A stretch of DNA of 64,000 bases from Nematostella vectensis (Eukaryota > Cnidaria > Anthozoa > Actiniaria > Edwardsiidae), in assembly GCF_932526225.1 (NCBI RefSeq), contig NC_064036.1, positions 10,423,519-10,487,518 on the forward strand, read 5' to 3'. Position 1 is the first letter of the stretch, and every line of letters starts with the position of its first letter. Both the position numbers and the translations under genes were made by a program. The notes beneath the pieces are model-generated. The model saw only the letters and a program-made list of their open reading frames with translations. It searched no databases and was not told the DNA's origin. Positions 12,001-18,300 of the stretch are shown in pieces.

Positions 12001-14350
12001 CTATGTTGAGGAAAATTCCACCCCCAGAAGACTAGATAGAAGATTGCCCGGTAAAGCGCGCTTTATTTGGGCTGTTAAAAAAGTCATCATTGCCAGACGA
12101 ATAACGGACCAGAGAGAGCCAAGACAAATAAGCTTTGCCCAACAACAGCGAGGAAAAGCGAGGTTTGTTTTGGCTGTCAAGGCTGTGATGAGACTAAACA
12201 GAGCGAAGGTACTCACGGAAAAATGGCAGGGACGTGGGAAAGATCGATTTACCAGGGCCGTTAAAACAGTAATACGGCTGAATAGGGCAAACAAACTTTG
12301 TCAGAAAAAGCAACGTGGGAAAGAACGATTTATCAGGGCTGTGAAGACAGTGATACGGCTAAATAGAGTGAACATGCTTGGCCAGAAAAAGCAACATGGA
12401 AAGGAACGATTTATCATGGCCGTTAAAACAGTCATACGGCTTAATAGAGCAAAAAAACTTTGTCAGAAAAAGCAACGCGGAAAAGAACGATTCATCAAGG
12501 CGGTAAGGACAGTAATACGGCTGAATAGGGCGAAGAGGCTTTATCAGAAAAAGCAGCACGGGAAAGAAAGATTTGTCAAGGCGGTGAGGACAGTAATACG
12601 ACTGAACAGAGGAAGACAAAGGATCCAAAATATACGCGGCAAAGCAAGGTTCATCAAAGCTGTGCGAACTGTAATCAGAATCAACCGTGCAACAGAGCAA
12701 AAACTCAAGCAGCAGAAGATCCTCAATCAGCCTGGAAAGCGTCGATTCATTCGTGCAGTGAAATCGGTCATACAGTCAAACCGTGTTACAAGTAGAACTG
12801 ACAAACGAGGGACCCAGCAGCGGAGATTACAACGGGGCTTAGACAAAAAGCCTACAGTTAGGTGGTTAGACAAGTCCTCAAAAGGTGTGCCTCGATGGAT
12901 GTTTGAGTCGCCTTTGGAAGGTTTAAGCGAGGAAGTTCTTATTGCAATAGCAAAAGAGGACGCCAAGAAGGCCCAGACAATGATAGAAAGGAGGGGACCT
13001 TATCAGAAAGCCTTCGAGGCAAAACAGAAACGACTTCAACAGCGTGGCACAATGATGCCTCCTAAAACCACAAAGGACCCCCCTCGATGGGTGACAGAAT
13101 CACCTCTTGAAGGACTTAGCGAGGAAGCGCTATTCGCAGTAGTAGAGGAGGATACGAAAAAAGCGTTTGCTATTGTCGACCGAAAAGGTCCCTACCAGAG
13201 AGCTTTTGAGGCTAAGGAAGAGGAGCGCAAGCGGATCGCCGAGAAGAGGAAACAAGTTCTGCAACAACTTATTGCTGAGGAGAAGGCTGTCCAGGAGTCT
13301 CCGCCTGACGTCTGGTCTGTGCGAATGGCGCGAATACGTCAGAAGATAAAGGAAACAGAGATACAAGCGCCTGCTTCACAGAGAGGGAAATTAGCGAAGC
13401 AGCCAAGCGTTAGTCTGGGTGAGATAGGCACTGGCAAAGCAACGTTTCAATTGGCTGCAAAAGCTGTCATTAGTAGTGAGCAAGCTACGAAAAGGCAGCA
13501 AATACAACCGAGAAAGGTAGCAGAAGTAGTACAGGTGGTGAGGTCGGAGGTAAAACCATCTGAGACACATGTGCCTGAAATAGAACAACAAGCCCCAAGA
13601 CAGAAGACATCTACTCTCTCGGCAAGTGTGGTAACTCAAGTGCCTCCAGGGAGTATGAAACCTAAGGCAAATGACGAAGAAAAAAGTCAGAAACAGTTAA
13701 GAGCTAAAGAATTGCCTGACACAGAGCGAAGCGACAAGGAAGAGCACTCTACAGCAGCGCATTCAAGGCAAGCCCCGGCGCTTCCAGCACGCCAGGATTC
13801 CGAACCTGATATTTGGTCAGCCAGGATGAACCGCATTGGTCAACTCTCAAAAGTCTCTGGGAACAAGCAGAGAGCTAAGTCATCAAGCTCTGCAAAAGGA
13901 ATAGATGAACGTAGAACTAAAGAGGTTAGAGGAGCTGAGAAAGCAACGAACTCAAATACTGTCGACTCAGCAAAAAGTGGAGGCCGAGAGGTTGGCATGG
14001 ATGGTAAAGGACGAAAAACAGAGAACATGAAATCGGGGCCAAAGGAAGAGAAGCACTCAAAACCCGAAAAAAAGATAGAATCAAGTCCAGCTGTTGCAGA
14101 TAAACGTGAATCTCGGAAGGAACAGGAACAAGACATCACGGCAAATGAGCCAAGAACAGTTAGTCAAAGTTCACTGGAACAGACTAAGACATCTACCCTG
14201 CCTTCGAATACTGCAAAAAGGGGGTCGACAGAAGAAACGAAAGATCGAGGGGCAGAGAGAAGTGCGGCTGGTACATCGCCACACAGTAAGGAGGAGACGT
14301 CTGAAACTGTTGCTTCTTTCATCAAATGGGGAAAGTCGTGGTTTTCTTGA
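1..14350 (+). CDS. Giant repeat-rich exon, 5'-incomplete (more than 4,740 aa)
   Basis: One reading frame runs without a stop from the left edge (codons in frame from base 2) to TGA at 14348-14350. The first ATG-like start would be a GTG at 128, but the frame is open upstream with similar sequence, so the exon begins outside the window. I do not recognise the protein. It is rich in Lys, Glu, Ser and Pro, with no signal peptide or membrane segment seen. About 25 copies of a short motif (E-x-G-x-[FL]-S-[KR]-[FL]) lie at uneven spacing from base 180 to 6500, with two more near 11560 and 11665. They flank an array of about 35 basic 47-residue repeats (6686-11520). Nine basic 27-residue repeats follow (12045-12790), then two copies of an ESPLEGLSEE block (about 12890 and 13085) and two W-S-x-R-M motifs. 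A cytoskeletal or scaffold role is only a guess. An AATAAA lies at 15192. Confidence 0.85.
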   Translation, partial: KTDSLLSSSFEFGASKIEPKPPPSESAKPKLINHNIKPEKDHVDPIFGKLLSQPTSDDEDDRLLNKLVFGIKEVFTLEDDPAFQKEKTPPPMSPSMKAKAEEQEQAFADSVSQFKARYAKPKEPPLTPDLETTDNKKDTPSVTGVPEQVKLQPQVENTEVRRHREPAPSAQFSKDDMEQKKSKDINTLVHPEMKQEKMSVSSARVTKSITQTNNSVKETVPKTIVENEKQQEGFFTKFFIRSEYHTESEKNVPGQTKAKDISPNAKDGTKTTGKEHYKTVPSQVSNEVKRSDEKPTLSAPRAYSSFKPGSMEAVPKRTEESVKHEEGFFSKLFTRDDHTVPERKVFEGMTAATTKYKVDSSSDNVKGKELKKEEQNTEKYSWKQVTPLAASDTMKGKEPKKERQEAEKDIGELVEHQQTSLPNVTKNRPEASPPKTDPKKPEEGRFSRFLSSILAEPPKDLVDDKKPSDEQKPKAEPSKQRQGNVTANVAKITKAQDQPKGETRSAQKPIDSSGITLTQRKQTDEKKVISLSISDEMKGKEPKREKQKPEKDGAKQAPLPNITKNSPEAIPPQNEPKKPEEGRFSRFLSSMLAEPPKDVIDDKKPSDVQKPEASPSTQRQGNVAGNEAKVEDQPKGKTRSAQKPIDATAATKSQRNQTEENKATSTLPKEQKEQVRNWETEITKRQQVTVPANDKKMPSDQHLAHKQEKKEDVQSEPLSIKDPNKAKVSNSPSIPLEALAEHEMEPMQEEDDTLSKLIFKFRAFSGQPQPPKSEHLNAKKHSNVQSTQEKEKAGKQPAIAGQQSREVSASGKEDIPETGTATGVPKERSAPTKETVKPKEEEKAEEKGIFSKLVFRMGGARAKELELERQRHARAKENWKKAVRVATKARRKQEVEKTREIIKQLEKKKSQEEGRLSKLMFRIMGSDSKHTKSTKDEKSKTVPEKQVQAQTKRMETEVKPTKSELENNNEKHMNDLHDESAFSKLVFKLRAGSHSESKPPTTAESTMTKKHDQRPQTNVENEPPVEEKEKPELKSEVKNIPASDKQPKEEGGLFRFVSKFTEHSNEASEAVKPSEQQRKAPSAHEKPELVGQPSEPGKGKQKAGLAREDATFKSSSQPKPQPTAQQTILKNTKPRETLNRQGSNPVRPDSLPVTPTSSFPKEEPKGGLFSKFVSRLVEEAPRGETNATQKASTNIQKDTNLPPAMKESKIDTRQAVEESELSLAEQHRRARAAAKTEVRANNRTEQEENPEKAVEVEKLPGPQMIGQNTTYESEGGLFSKLGLRHPTEPPGKQKIIRQVSKSESEAGPKTGTGNESRADSQQNPTKKVTVASVTAPKQQKMPEEGRFAKLMTNMLAQPTQNADNSKKPPQEKTQERLNSKADTKKGLKEEIKTTPIVSSSGQAKKNERKVLPKDKPTNDTLAEKKVSKPEDTVEKKSEEGRFSRFISSMLSEPDPAHPGKDKEQDKKDDSTQVLPARMVVQDEKKEAKKTAENTWKKNVSNPKTIPEGEHKPEEQTKPEDGAFSRFLSGMLVEPAKGSGYDKKSSVQQINAKKSMPRDDRVEKPALKTSVQESKEPSGVSKPEVSTVPPHPKTQSTRLASTQQSKERENSGKAAISTTQAMPKDSQTSNTRGKNEREVTRVPVATRPEQGVKTPNDPKGNNEVKKEKQSEGRFSMFLSSMLAETPKDENSGIQTSKPREVKTTSKTSVLEERDPVDNSKRETPNITRQDAKPKNQQREESKPETGRFSKFLSSMLAEPVAEEPKKEEQSKLSIRSQSQTDGKVEEASKADDHQEKVKKMAEHKDAKVYHPAKAKPSIPSDDKKAQTDTMQEEGLFSKLVFRMTDSQSNEKPKTREHNIVSRSREEDHRNLSIEKSATLSKTPSLSEKATDMKVKEKPQSKQASEGKLSKFVFGLISDSQQEPEKTKVAEGAVPKKSKLQPSQQKLPDNSKCEYKATPKEKQYSSQDDIQIGKPKGLSKFASPDVTETPASSELLVNERLTSQVTSRRTYKISQPKASGDNYLSHLVSKIGKEPVKDLRSNENTVFKQETTSSSSRKDTEHPVEPNRAPQAEEDEEVGLFSKLIFQSKVEQSSPEQAASRFQSSKNKDYSRQQSRKDETFGTSEKPDISHVVMSGAFGRHGVFVPKDNRADQKTRKPRSQSQSEAESVLSRIVSKVKENLEQGSIQKKSPAWQKVRTAIDKGNFRNSAEREAEYHDQQFPKKSYKAECRARTVGWKKVRRAIDQGKFQEFIRSEQNRAIKIAEFMARRRQPSSTCVARSIGWRKVRCAIDQGKFRKYIRSEQTRAIKIAQFMARRSHRRPVCQARSVGWKKVRRAIDQGKFREYIRWEQIRQRRIAEFIAKRSCRPPICNARSVGWRKVRHAIDQGKFREYIRSEETRMIKIAEFMARRCHRRPVCNARSVGWRKVRRAIDQGKFREYMRSEQIRQRRIAEFMFRRSHRRTVCRARSIGWIKVRRAISQGKFREYIKSEQTQAIKMAKFVARRSNRRPVCKARSVGWRKVRRAIDQGNFREYMRSEHIRQRRIAEFMSKRSQPSSKCLARSVGWRKVRRAIDHGKFREYKRLEQIRQRRIAEFTFKRSHRRLVCGARSVGWIKLRRAINQGKFREYIRSEEIRIIKMAEFMARGSHRRPVCNARSVGWRKVRRAIDQGKFREYMRSEQIRQRRIAEFIAKRSCRPPICNARSVGWRKVRHAIDQGKFREYIRSEETRMIKIAEFMARRCHRRPVCNARSVGWRKVRCAIDQGKFREYMRSEQIRQRRIAEFMSKRSQPSSKCLARSVGWRKVRRAIDQGKFREYIRSEQIRQRRIAEFTFKRSHRRLVCGARSVGWIKVRRAINQGKFRKYIRSEEIRMIKMAEFMARRSHRRPVCNARSVGWKKVRRAIDQGKFREYMRSEQIRQRRIAEFVFRRSHRRTVCRARSIGWIKVRRAINQGKFREYIRSEEIRMIKIAEFMARRSHRRPVCNARSVGWRKVRRAIDQGKFREYMRSEQIRQRRIAEFMFRGIHRRTVCRARSIGWIKVRRAISQGKFRKYIRSEEIRMIKMAEFMARRSHRRPVCNARSVGWKKVRRAIDQGKFREYMRSEQIRQRRIAEFVFRRSHRRTVCRARSIRWIKVRRAINQGKFREYIRSEEIRMIKIAEFMARRSHRRPVCNARSVGWRKVRRAIDQGKFREYMRSEQMRQRRIAEFMFRGIHRRTVCRARSIGWIKVRRAISQGKFREYIRSEEIRMIKMAEFMARRSHRRPVCNARSVGWKKIRRAIDYGKFREYMRSEQIRQRRIAEFMFRRSHRRTVCRARSIGWIKVRRAISQGKFREYIRWEEIRMIKIAEFMARRSHRRQFCNARSVGWIKVRRAIDHGKFREYMRSEQIRQRRIAEFMFRRSHRRTGCRARSIGWIKVRRAISQGKFREYIRWEEIRMIKIAEFMARRSHRRPVCNARSVGWRKVRRAIDQGKFREYMRSEQIRQRRIAEFMFRRSHRRTVCRARAIGWIKVRRAINQGKFREYIKSKQTRAIKIAEFMAKGSHRRTVCRARSIGWIKVRRAIIQGKFREYIQSEQTRAIKIAKFTAKGSHRRPVCKAVSVGWRNVRRAIDQGKFREYIPLEQIQSKKIAEFMTRRSQRSIACRARSVGWRKVRRAIDQGKFREYIRSEEIRMIKIAEFIARRIHLRPVSKARSVGWRKVRRAIDQGKFREYIRSEQISALRTAECMARIGNRRPVSQARSVGWRKVRRAINHGKFREYSRAVKAANLMRNGKDWNTVCRSRSAGWRKVHRAIVKGMFREYNRKEKLRTAKISEFIAKKSYKVRSVGWKKVRRAIDEGKFKKYSRSQDSAVKAAEAGEEAENGMFSRFLSKVNEARDAQQSSGSHVSKSKKAEEPSLSSMFGRFKTSFFNSSPDEKQKTVAKPVAKQERNKNSPRGERKKKKPIKTQTTYKTYGSFGTFEIRQDAIDELVSTTEKLVDNIDDMNAKKTRHQKHPKVGSGKRTTLRAYVEENSTPRRLDRRLPGKARFIWAVKKVIIARRITDQREPRQISFAQQQRGKARFVLAVKAVMRLNRAKVLTEKWQGRGKDRFTRAVKTVIRLNRANKLCQKKQRGKERFIRAVKTVIRLNRVNMLGQKKQHGKERFIMAVKTVIRLNRAKKLCQKKQRGKERFIKAVRTVIRLNRAKRLYQKKQHGKERFVKAVRTVIRLNRGRQRIQNIRGKARFIKAVRTVIRINRATEQKLKQQKILNQPGKRRFIRAVKSVIQSNRVTSRTDKRGTQQRRLQRGLDKKPTVRWLDKSSKGVPRWMFESPLEGLSEEVLIAIAKEDAKKAQTMIERRGPYQKAFEAKQKRLQQRGTMMPPKTTKDPPRWVTESPLEGLSEEALFAVVEEDTKKAFAIVDRKGPYQRAFEAKEEERKRIAEKRKQVLQQLIAEEKAVQESPPDVWSVRMARIRQKIKETEIQAPASQRGKLAKQPSVSLGEIGTGKATFQLAAKAVISSEQATKRQQIQPRKVAEVVQVVRSEVKPSETHVPEIEQQAPRQKTSTLSASVVTQVPPGSMKPKANDEEKSQKQLRAKELPDTERSDKEEHSTAAHSRQAPALPARQDSEPDIWSARMNRIGQLSKVSGNKQRAKSSSSAKGIDERRTKEVRGAEKATNSNTVDSAKSGGREVGMDGKGRKTENMKSGPKEEKHSKPEKKIESSPAVADKRESRKEQEQDITANEPRTVSQSSLEQTKTSTLPSNTAKRGSTEETKDRGAERSAAGTSPHSKEETSETVASFIKWGKSWFS
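6686..11520 (+). repeat. Coding tandem array, 141-bp (47-aa) unit, about 35 copies
   Basis: Each unit has the core G-W-x-K-V-R-x-A-I-x-x-G-K-F-x-E-Y, then a charged helix-like part with I-A-E-F, and ends R-R-x-V-C with one conserved Cys. A and B type units alternate, giving a 282-bp dimer. Two successive 564-bp tetramers (about 8521-9084 and 9085-9648) differ at only a few residues. Units near 7000-7400 and 8000-8300 repeat with a 7-unit (987-bp) offset. Outer units are diverged and the last three are shorter (about 42 residues), as expected for an array homogenised in its middle. A degenerate unit precedes it near 6566. Confidence 0.93.
12045..12790 (+). repeat. Coding tandem array, about 81-bp (27-aa) unit, nine copies
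   Basis: Units carry the core G-K-x-R-F-x-x-A-V-x-x-V-I-R-x-N-R followed by a Gln/Lys-rich spacer. The central units are closest to each other and the edge units are diverged with longer spacers. A degenerate tenth copy lies near 13432. The core is a basic amphipathic helix in outline and loosely resembles the core of the 47-residue repeat (basic, aromatic, then A-V/A-I), so the two arrays may share an origin; that link is inference. Confidence 0.85.
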
Positions 14351-14478
14351 TATTATGGGACCAGACTTTCAAGCGATTTTTTGACTGAAATATTTCTGAG
14401 AGGACAGGATAAAAACACTTTTTGGATAAGCTGCTTAGTCCATCTGATCTGGACTATAACATTTAACCCAAGATCGGG

Positions 14479-14660
14479 AGTGAACACAAGCCATATGGAC
14501 ACAAGCTAAGTGAACACAAGCTGAGTGAATACAAGATGAATGAACACAAGCTAAGTGAACACAAGCTGAATAAACACAGACTAAGTGAACACAAGCTGAA
14601 TGAACACAAAATAAGTAAATACAAGCTAAGTGAACGCAAGCTTAATGAACGAAATGGAAC
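14479..14660 (+). repeat. 15-bp minisatellite in the 3' flank of the giant exon
   Basis: About eleven imperfect copies of a 15-bp unit of the form TGAACACAAGCTAAG. It lies just downstream of the giant exon's stop, so it is probably in the 3' UTR. It keeps a short frame open but I do not call a protein there. Confidence 0.85.
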
Positions 14661-15385
14661 TGGCTTCAAAGGTCTTGGGTGGGATAACTACATATTAGCC
14701 CTTCTCGTGCTCACTCTTTATTGTACTTGTTATGAATGTGCTAGCCAGTGATATCATTTAAGAAGGAGCTTTTTACTTGCATATAACATAAATGGCACAC
14801 TTAAGGGGTAAAAAAGTTGGTAAGATGTATTAGTATTTTATTATCTTGCTTGTAGTTATTATTGGCAAGCATTTTGTGTATATCGCAGTAACTATACCCG
14901 GTTCAAAATTGAGGAGCACTTAATACTGGCTTCAACGAGGGGTTTGTATATATGCATCAATATAAACCTAATATTTCTCTAATACCTATAACTTTGGCAG
15001 ATAGAGTCTCAAGTATAAGTAACTGAGGCAAAGTTAGAGACATGCAAGTTATTCAAAATCTAAATAAGATTAAGAAAATTATTATTATCATAGTGCTATG
15101 GCTTCTTGCTTGTTCTTGTATTGACTCCAACGATAACAGACAAGAAGCCATTGGATGGATTTATTCACCAGACTGACTTGTAACTTTGTAAAATAAAAAC
15201 AGATTAAGCCGATTTTTTCTCTCTTTGTCTTTCCTATGGATAAAATTTTAACCCCTAACCAACAATATGACACTTGACTTTTTATTCATCATCTTTATTG
15301 AAGAACAATGTTATACATGCTGGATGTTCATGTTAGTACTGTCTCTCTAGCTTTCTTACTAATCGTGATTCTCGATGTATAACAG
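14661..15385. other. 3' flank of giant exon; AATAAA at 15192-15197
   Basis: AT-rich noncoding sequence. A canonical AATAAA poly(A) signal sits at 15192-15197, which would give a 3' UTR of about 850 bases. The region ends in the acceptor (TGTATAACAG) of the first PDZ exon at 15386. No coding exon for the missing N-terminus of the PDZ gene was found here. Confidence 0.5.
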
Positions 15386-18300
15386 GATTTTATTCCCATC
15401 GAGATCCCTAAACTGAACGGCAGCTTTGGCCTGAATGTTACGGTAAGCGGTTTTACACTCGACACTAAGCGCGCGCATTTTTCCTTTTGATTTGATCAGG
15501 CAACTAGCTCAAAACACCCTAGAAACAAATGTTTTATTCGCGGAAGGATAATCAAGAAAAAATTTTCCAAGAGTTTTAGATTACCTGAGATTTAGACAAA
15601 AAGGAGGTTTTTAAAGTGCTATGAATTTAATAAATCACTTTTTCCATTTACAATCGCGTGAGCGATGGCTGGGAACAATTGTGATTGATTAAATGTGCTA
15701 CCAGGATCGGCATACGGGTGATTTCAAAGAGTACCATGGCTTTCTAAATCTGATAAAATAATAAAGCCGTCATGAATTGATGAGACCCTTTTCCAGTTAA
15801 GCAAATATTTGAACAAAATTCATAACCATAAGTAAATTTTCTTGAGAATTTTGTGTTTGCTATGAATAATGAATCTTTCCCTTTCACCTGTTCATATTTA
15901 GAAGAAGCTCAGTTCTCCGATTATTTCTTTAGTTTGAGTGTATCTTGTCTAGTTGCGACAATAACGCTATAAATTGTGCTTGTATGACAAGGTGAACACT
16001 TTCTTGTCGTTTTTTCTTGCGAATCTTTTCATTTTTTCAGTCCCTTTTTTTCAATAGCAATATTTATATTTTTGTCGTAAAATTACTTTCAATAGGAATT
16101 TCTGTTGTTAGGAAAGGACTTATTGTTGTGGTAAATGTATGTTATTGGCTTGTCGCAAGCGAAAACAAAATCCTATTTCTTCGCCTGTTTCAGGAGTTTA
16201 AGCAAGCCAAGCAGCTGTTTGGTGTTCTTAGGTGTTTTATTATTCATGACCTAGAAGCTAGACTGAAAAACATTCAACCAAATTCAAAACCTTATCCGAT
16301 AGACCGATACCTTTAGAGATACCAAATTTAGATTACGAGCAAGAAAGATCAGACAAAATTTCAGTCGGAAAGTATCAATACTTTTTGTACTTAAGCGAGA
16401 CTCGCAAACTTCAAAAGCATAGATATATTTGTTGAATTGAATAGGATCAAAACTTCCAATATGGCAAATAAAAAACACCTAAACTTATAAAATCTTACAA
16501 AGGGATTTGAATTTTCAATTTACCACCTAATTTCTTTAGTCTCCACAATCAAAGACATTTGGGTCATAAATTTGTTAGGGCGCACTCCAAGGTGTGTGTA
16601 TCTCTCGTGTTCGTGTACCTCGTCTTGACGGATCGAGATCCAACGGTTTATAGAACTTTTTCTAACGTACAGTTTTTCAGTTACTAAGATTATTGCGCAA
16701 AGATTGTGCAAACATCGACTTTTCCTCAATTGTCAACTCACAGTGACACAATGTAAACTTCCAATAAGCACAAACTTATTACGAACACCCTGTTCTGCCC
16801 ATATCCCGAAACTCAATCAGCCGACTTTTCTTTTATGAATAGAAGTTAAAATTAGAAGTTGTCATCTTATAAGCTTCCCATTTCAATTTAAAAAGTGACA
16901 AAGGCTCCATTATGTCTGCTCGATTACAAAATGAAATTTGAGAACAATAAATATGGAGGCATTTATGTTGGTCTTGTTTTGTGGGAGTATCGTTTGTAGA
17001 AGAGCCTGCCCAGCAGATTGGTGCTAATTACGAGATTTTATCACGGCCATGAAACTTTGTCAGCAGTTAAGTCAGCAAAACGCAAATAGTCACCTAATAT
17101 CCGGAAAAACGTTGTTTTTTGGTTATTACTTCCAACTTAGATCAACATAGACGTTTTAAACTCTGAAACCAACAAAACTACTTTCATCAAGTAAAGATGT
17201 GCTCTTAAAGTTAAAACCTCTGTATGATATTTTTTATGTTGCGTTATTGAATAAACTGGGCCAAATTAAACTTCTTTCACTTTCTGGATTAAATAATTAA
17301 AAGTCTAGAATCTAAAACCGAGAATCTAAAACCCTTAAGGTAATGCAGAACTCGTTGCCAAAAGTCATCTCAATATTAACCCACGGAAACACTTTCCCCT
17401 ATTTCTAGATCAACCGCGCGTTTAGTACCCACAAATAGTCGGGTGCATCGTTTTTGGTACCTTTCACAGCACATAGCTAACTTGAACTGTGCTTTACTGC
17501 TTCTTTCTCACAGTATCATTAGTACCAAAACGATGCACTGTCTATAAAGCTCGTACCATCTAATTTTACCTACTTTCTGTGCAATTTGATCTAATATTAC
17601 GTTGTTTTCTGTCCCAGGGAGGGCATGATCTTGGAGGAATCTTCGTCAAGTCGCTTCTTCCAGGAGGAGCAGCTGAGGCATCTGGGAAAATCAAAGTTGG
17701 TGAGTTGAAGTTTTCATCAGTAATAGCTAGTGTTACCAAAAGACATCTTTAATTATATGATCGTTCTATGGTTCTATGATCTATATATGGTGGAATGTTA
17801 AGATACTTAGATTAAAAACGCAATTGGATGTTGTACCTCCAATTTAAATCATAGGTGATTCGCGGAGATTCTAGCGTATCCACTCTATATGATGCAGATA
17901 GAAGCTTTTTTTTTAAACACCGAGGCATTGCTATCACATATGCTTCTGACACTACTATGTTCGTACGATACTGGTACTACCGGTCTGAAGGACCTTAATG
18001 GACGTCTGTCATAACAATGCGGTTTTTAATCTATGCGAGAGACGCTATAGCGATATGGTTCGAGTTCCAAACTGCAATTTCCGGCCCTTATCCTGGAGGG
18101 CAGCAAAGTCTCTAACACCGTGCGCGCTTACCAGAACATCCTCAATTTGGGGATTATTTTTATATAAAAAGAAACGGAAGGAAATAATCAAACATTGAAA
18201 TCGGGTTAGACCAGGTTTCTGCTATTGGCAACTGATTCATCCTTAATGAGTTTGACGATTTGTTTTACAGTTTTGTTATCACATTTGCTGAAGGACAATC

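Noticed and set aside
14536-14751. 71-codon frame with a hydrophobic tail after the giant exon
   Set aside because: Most of it is the 15-bp minisatellite; no splice or coding support.
18055-18080. tRNA B-box-like GGTTCGAGTTCC
   Set aside because: No matching A box or cloverleaf arms around it.
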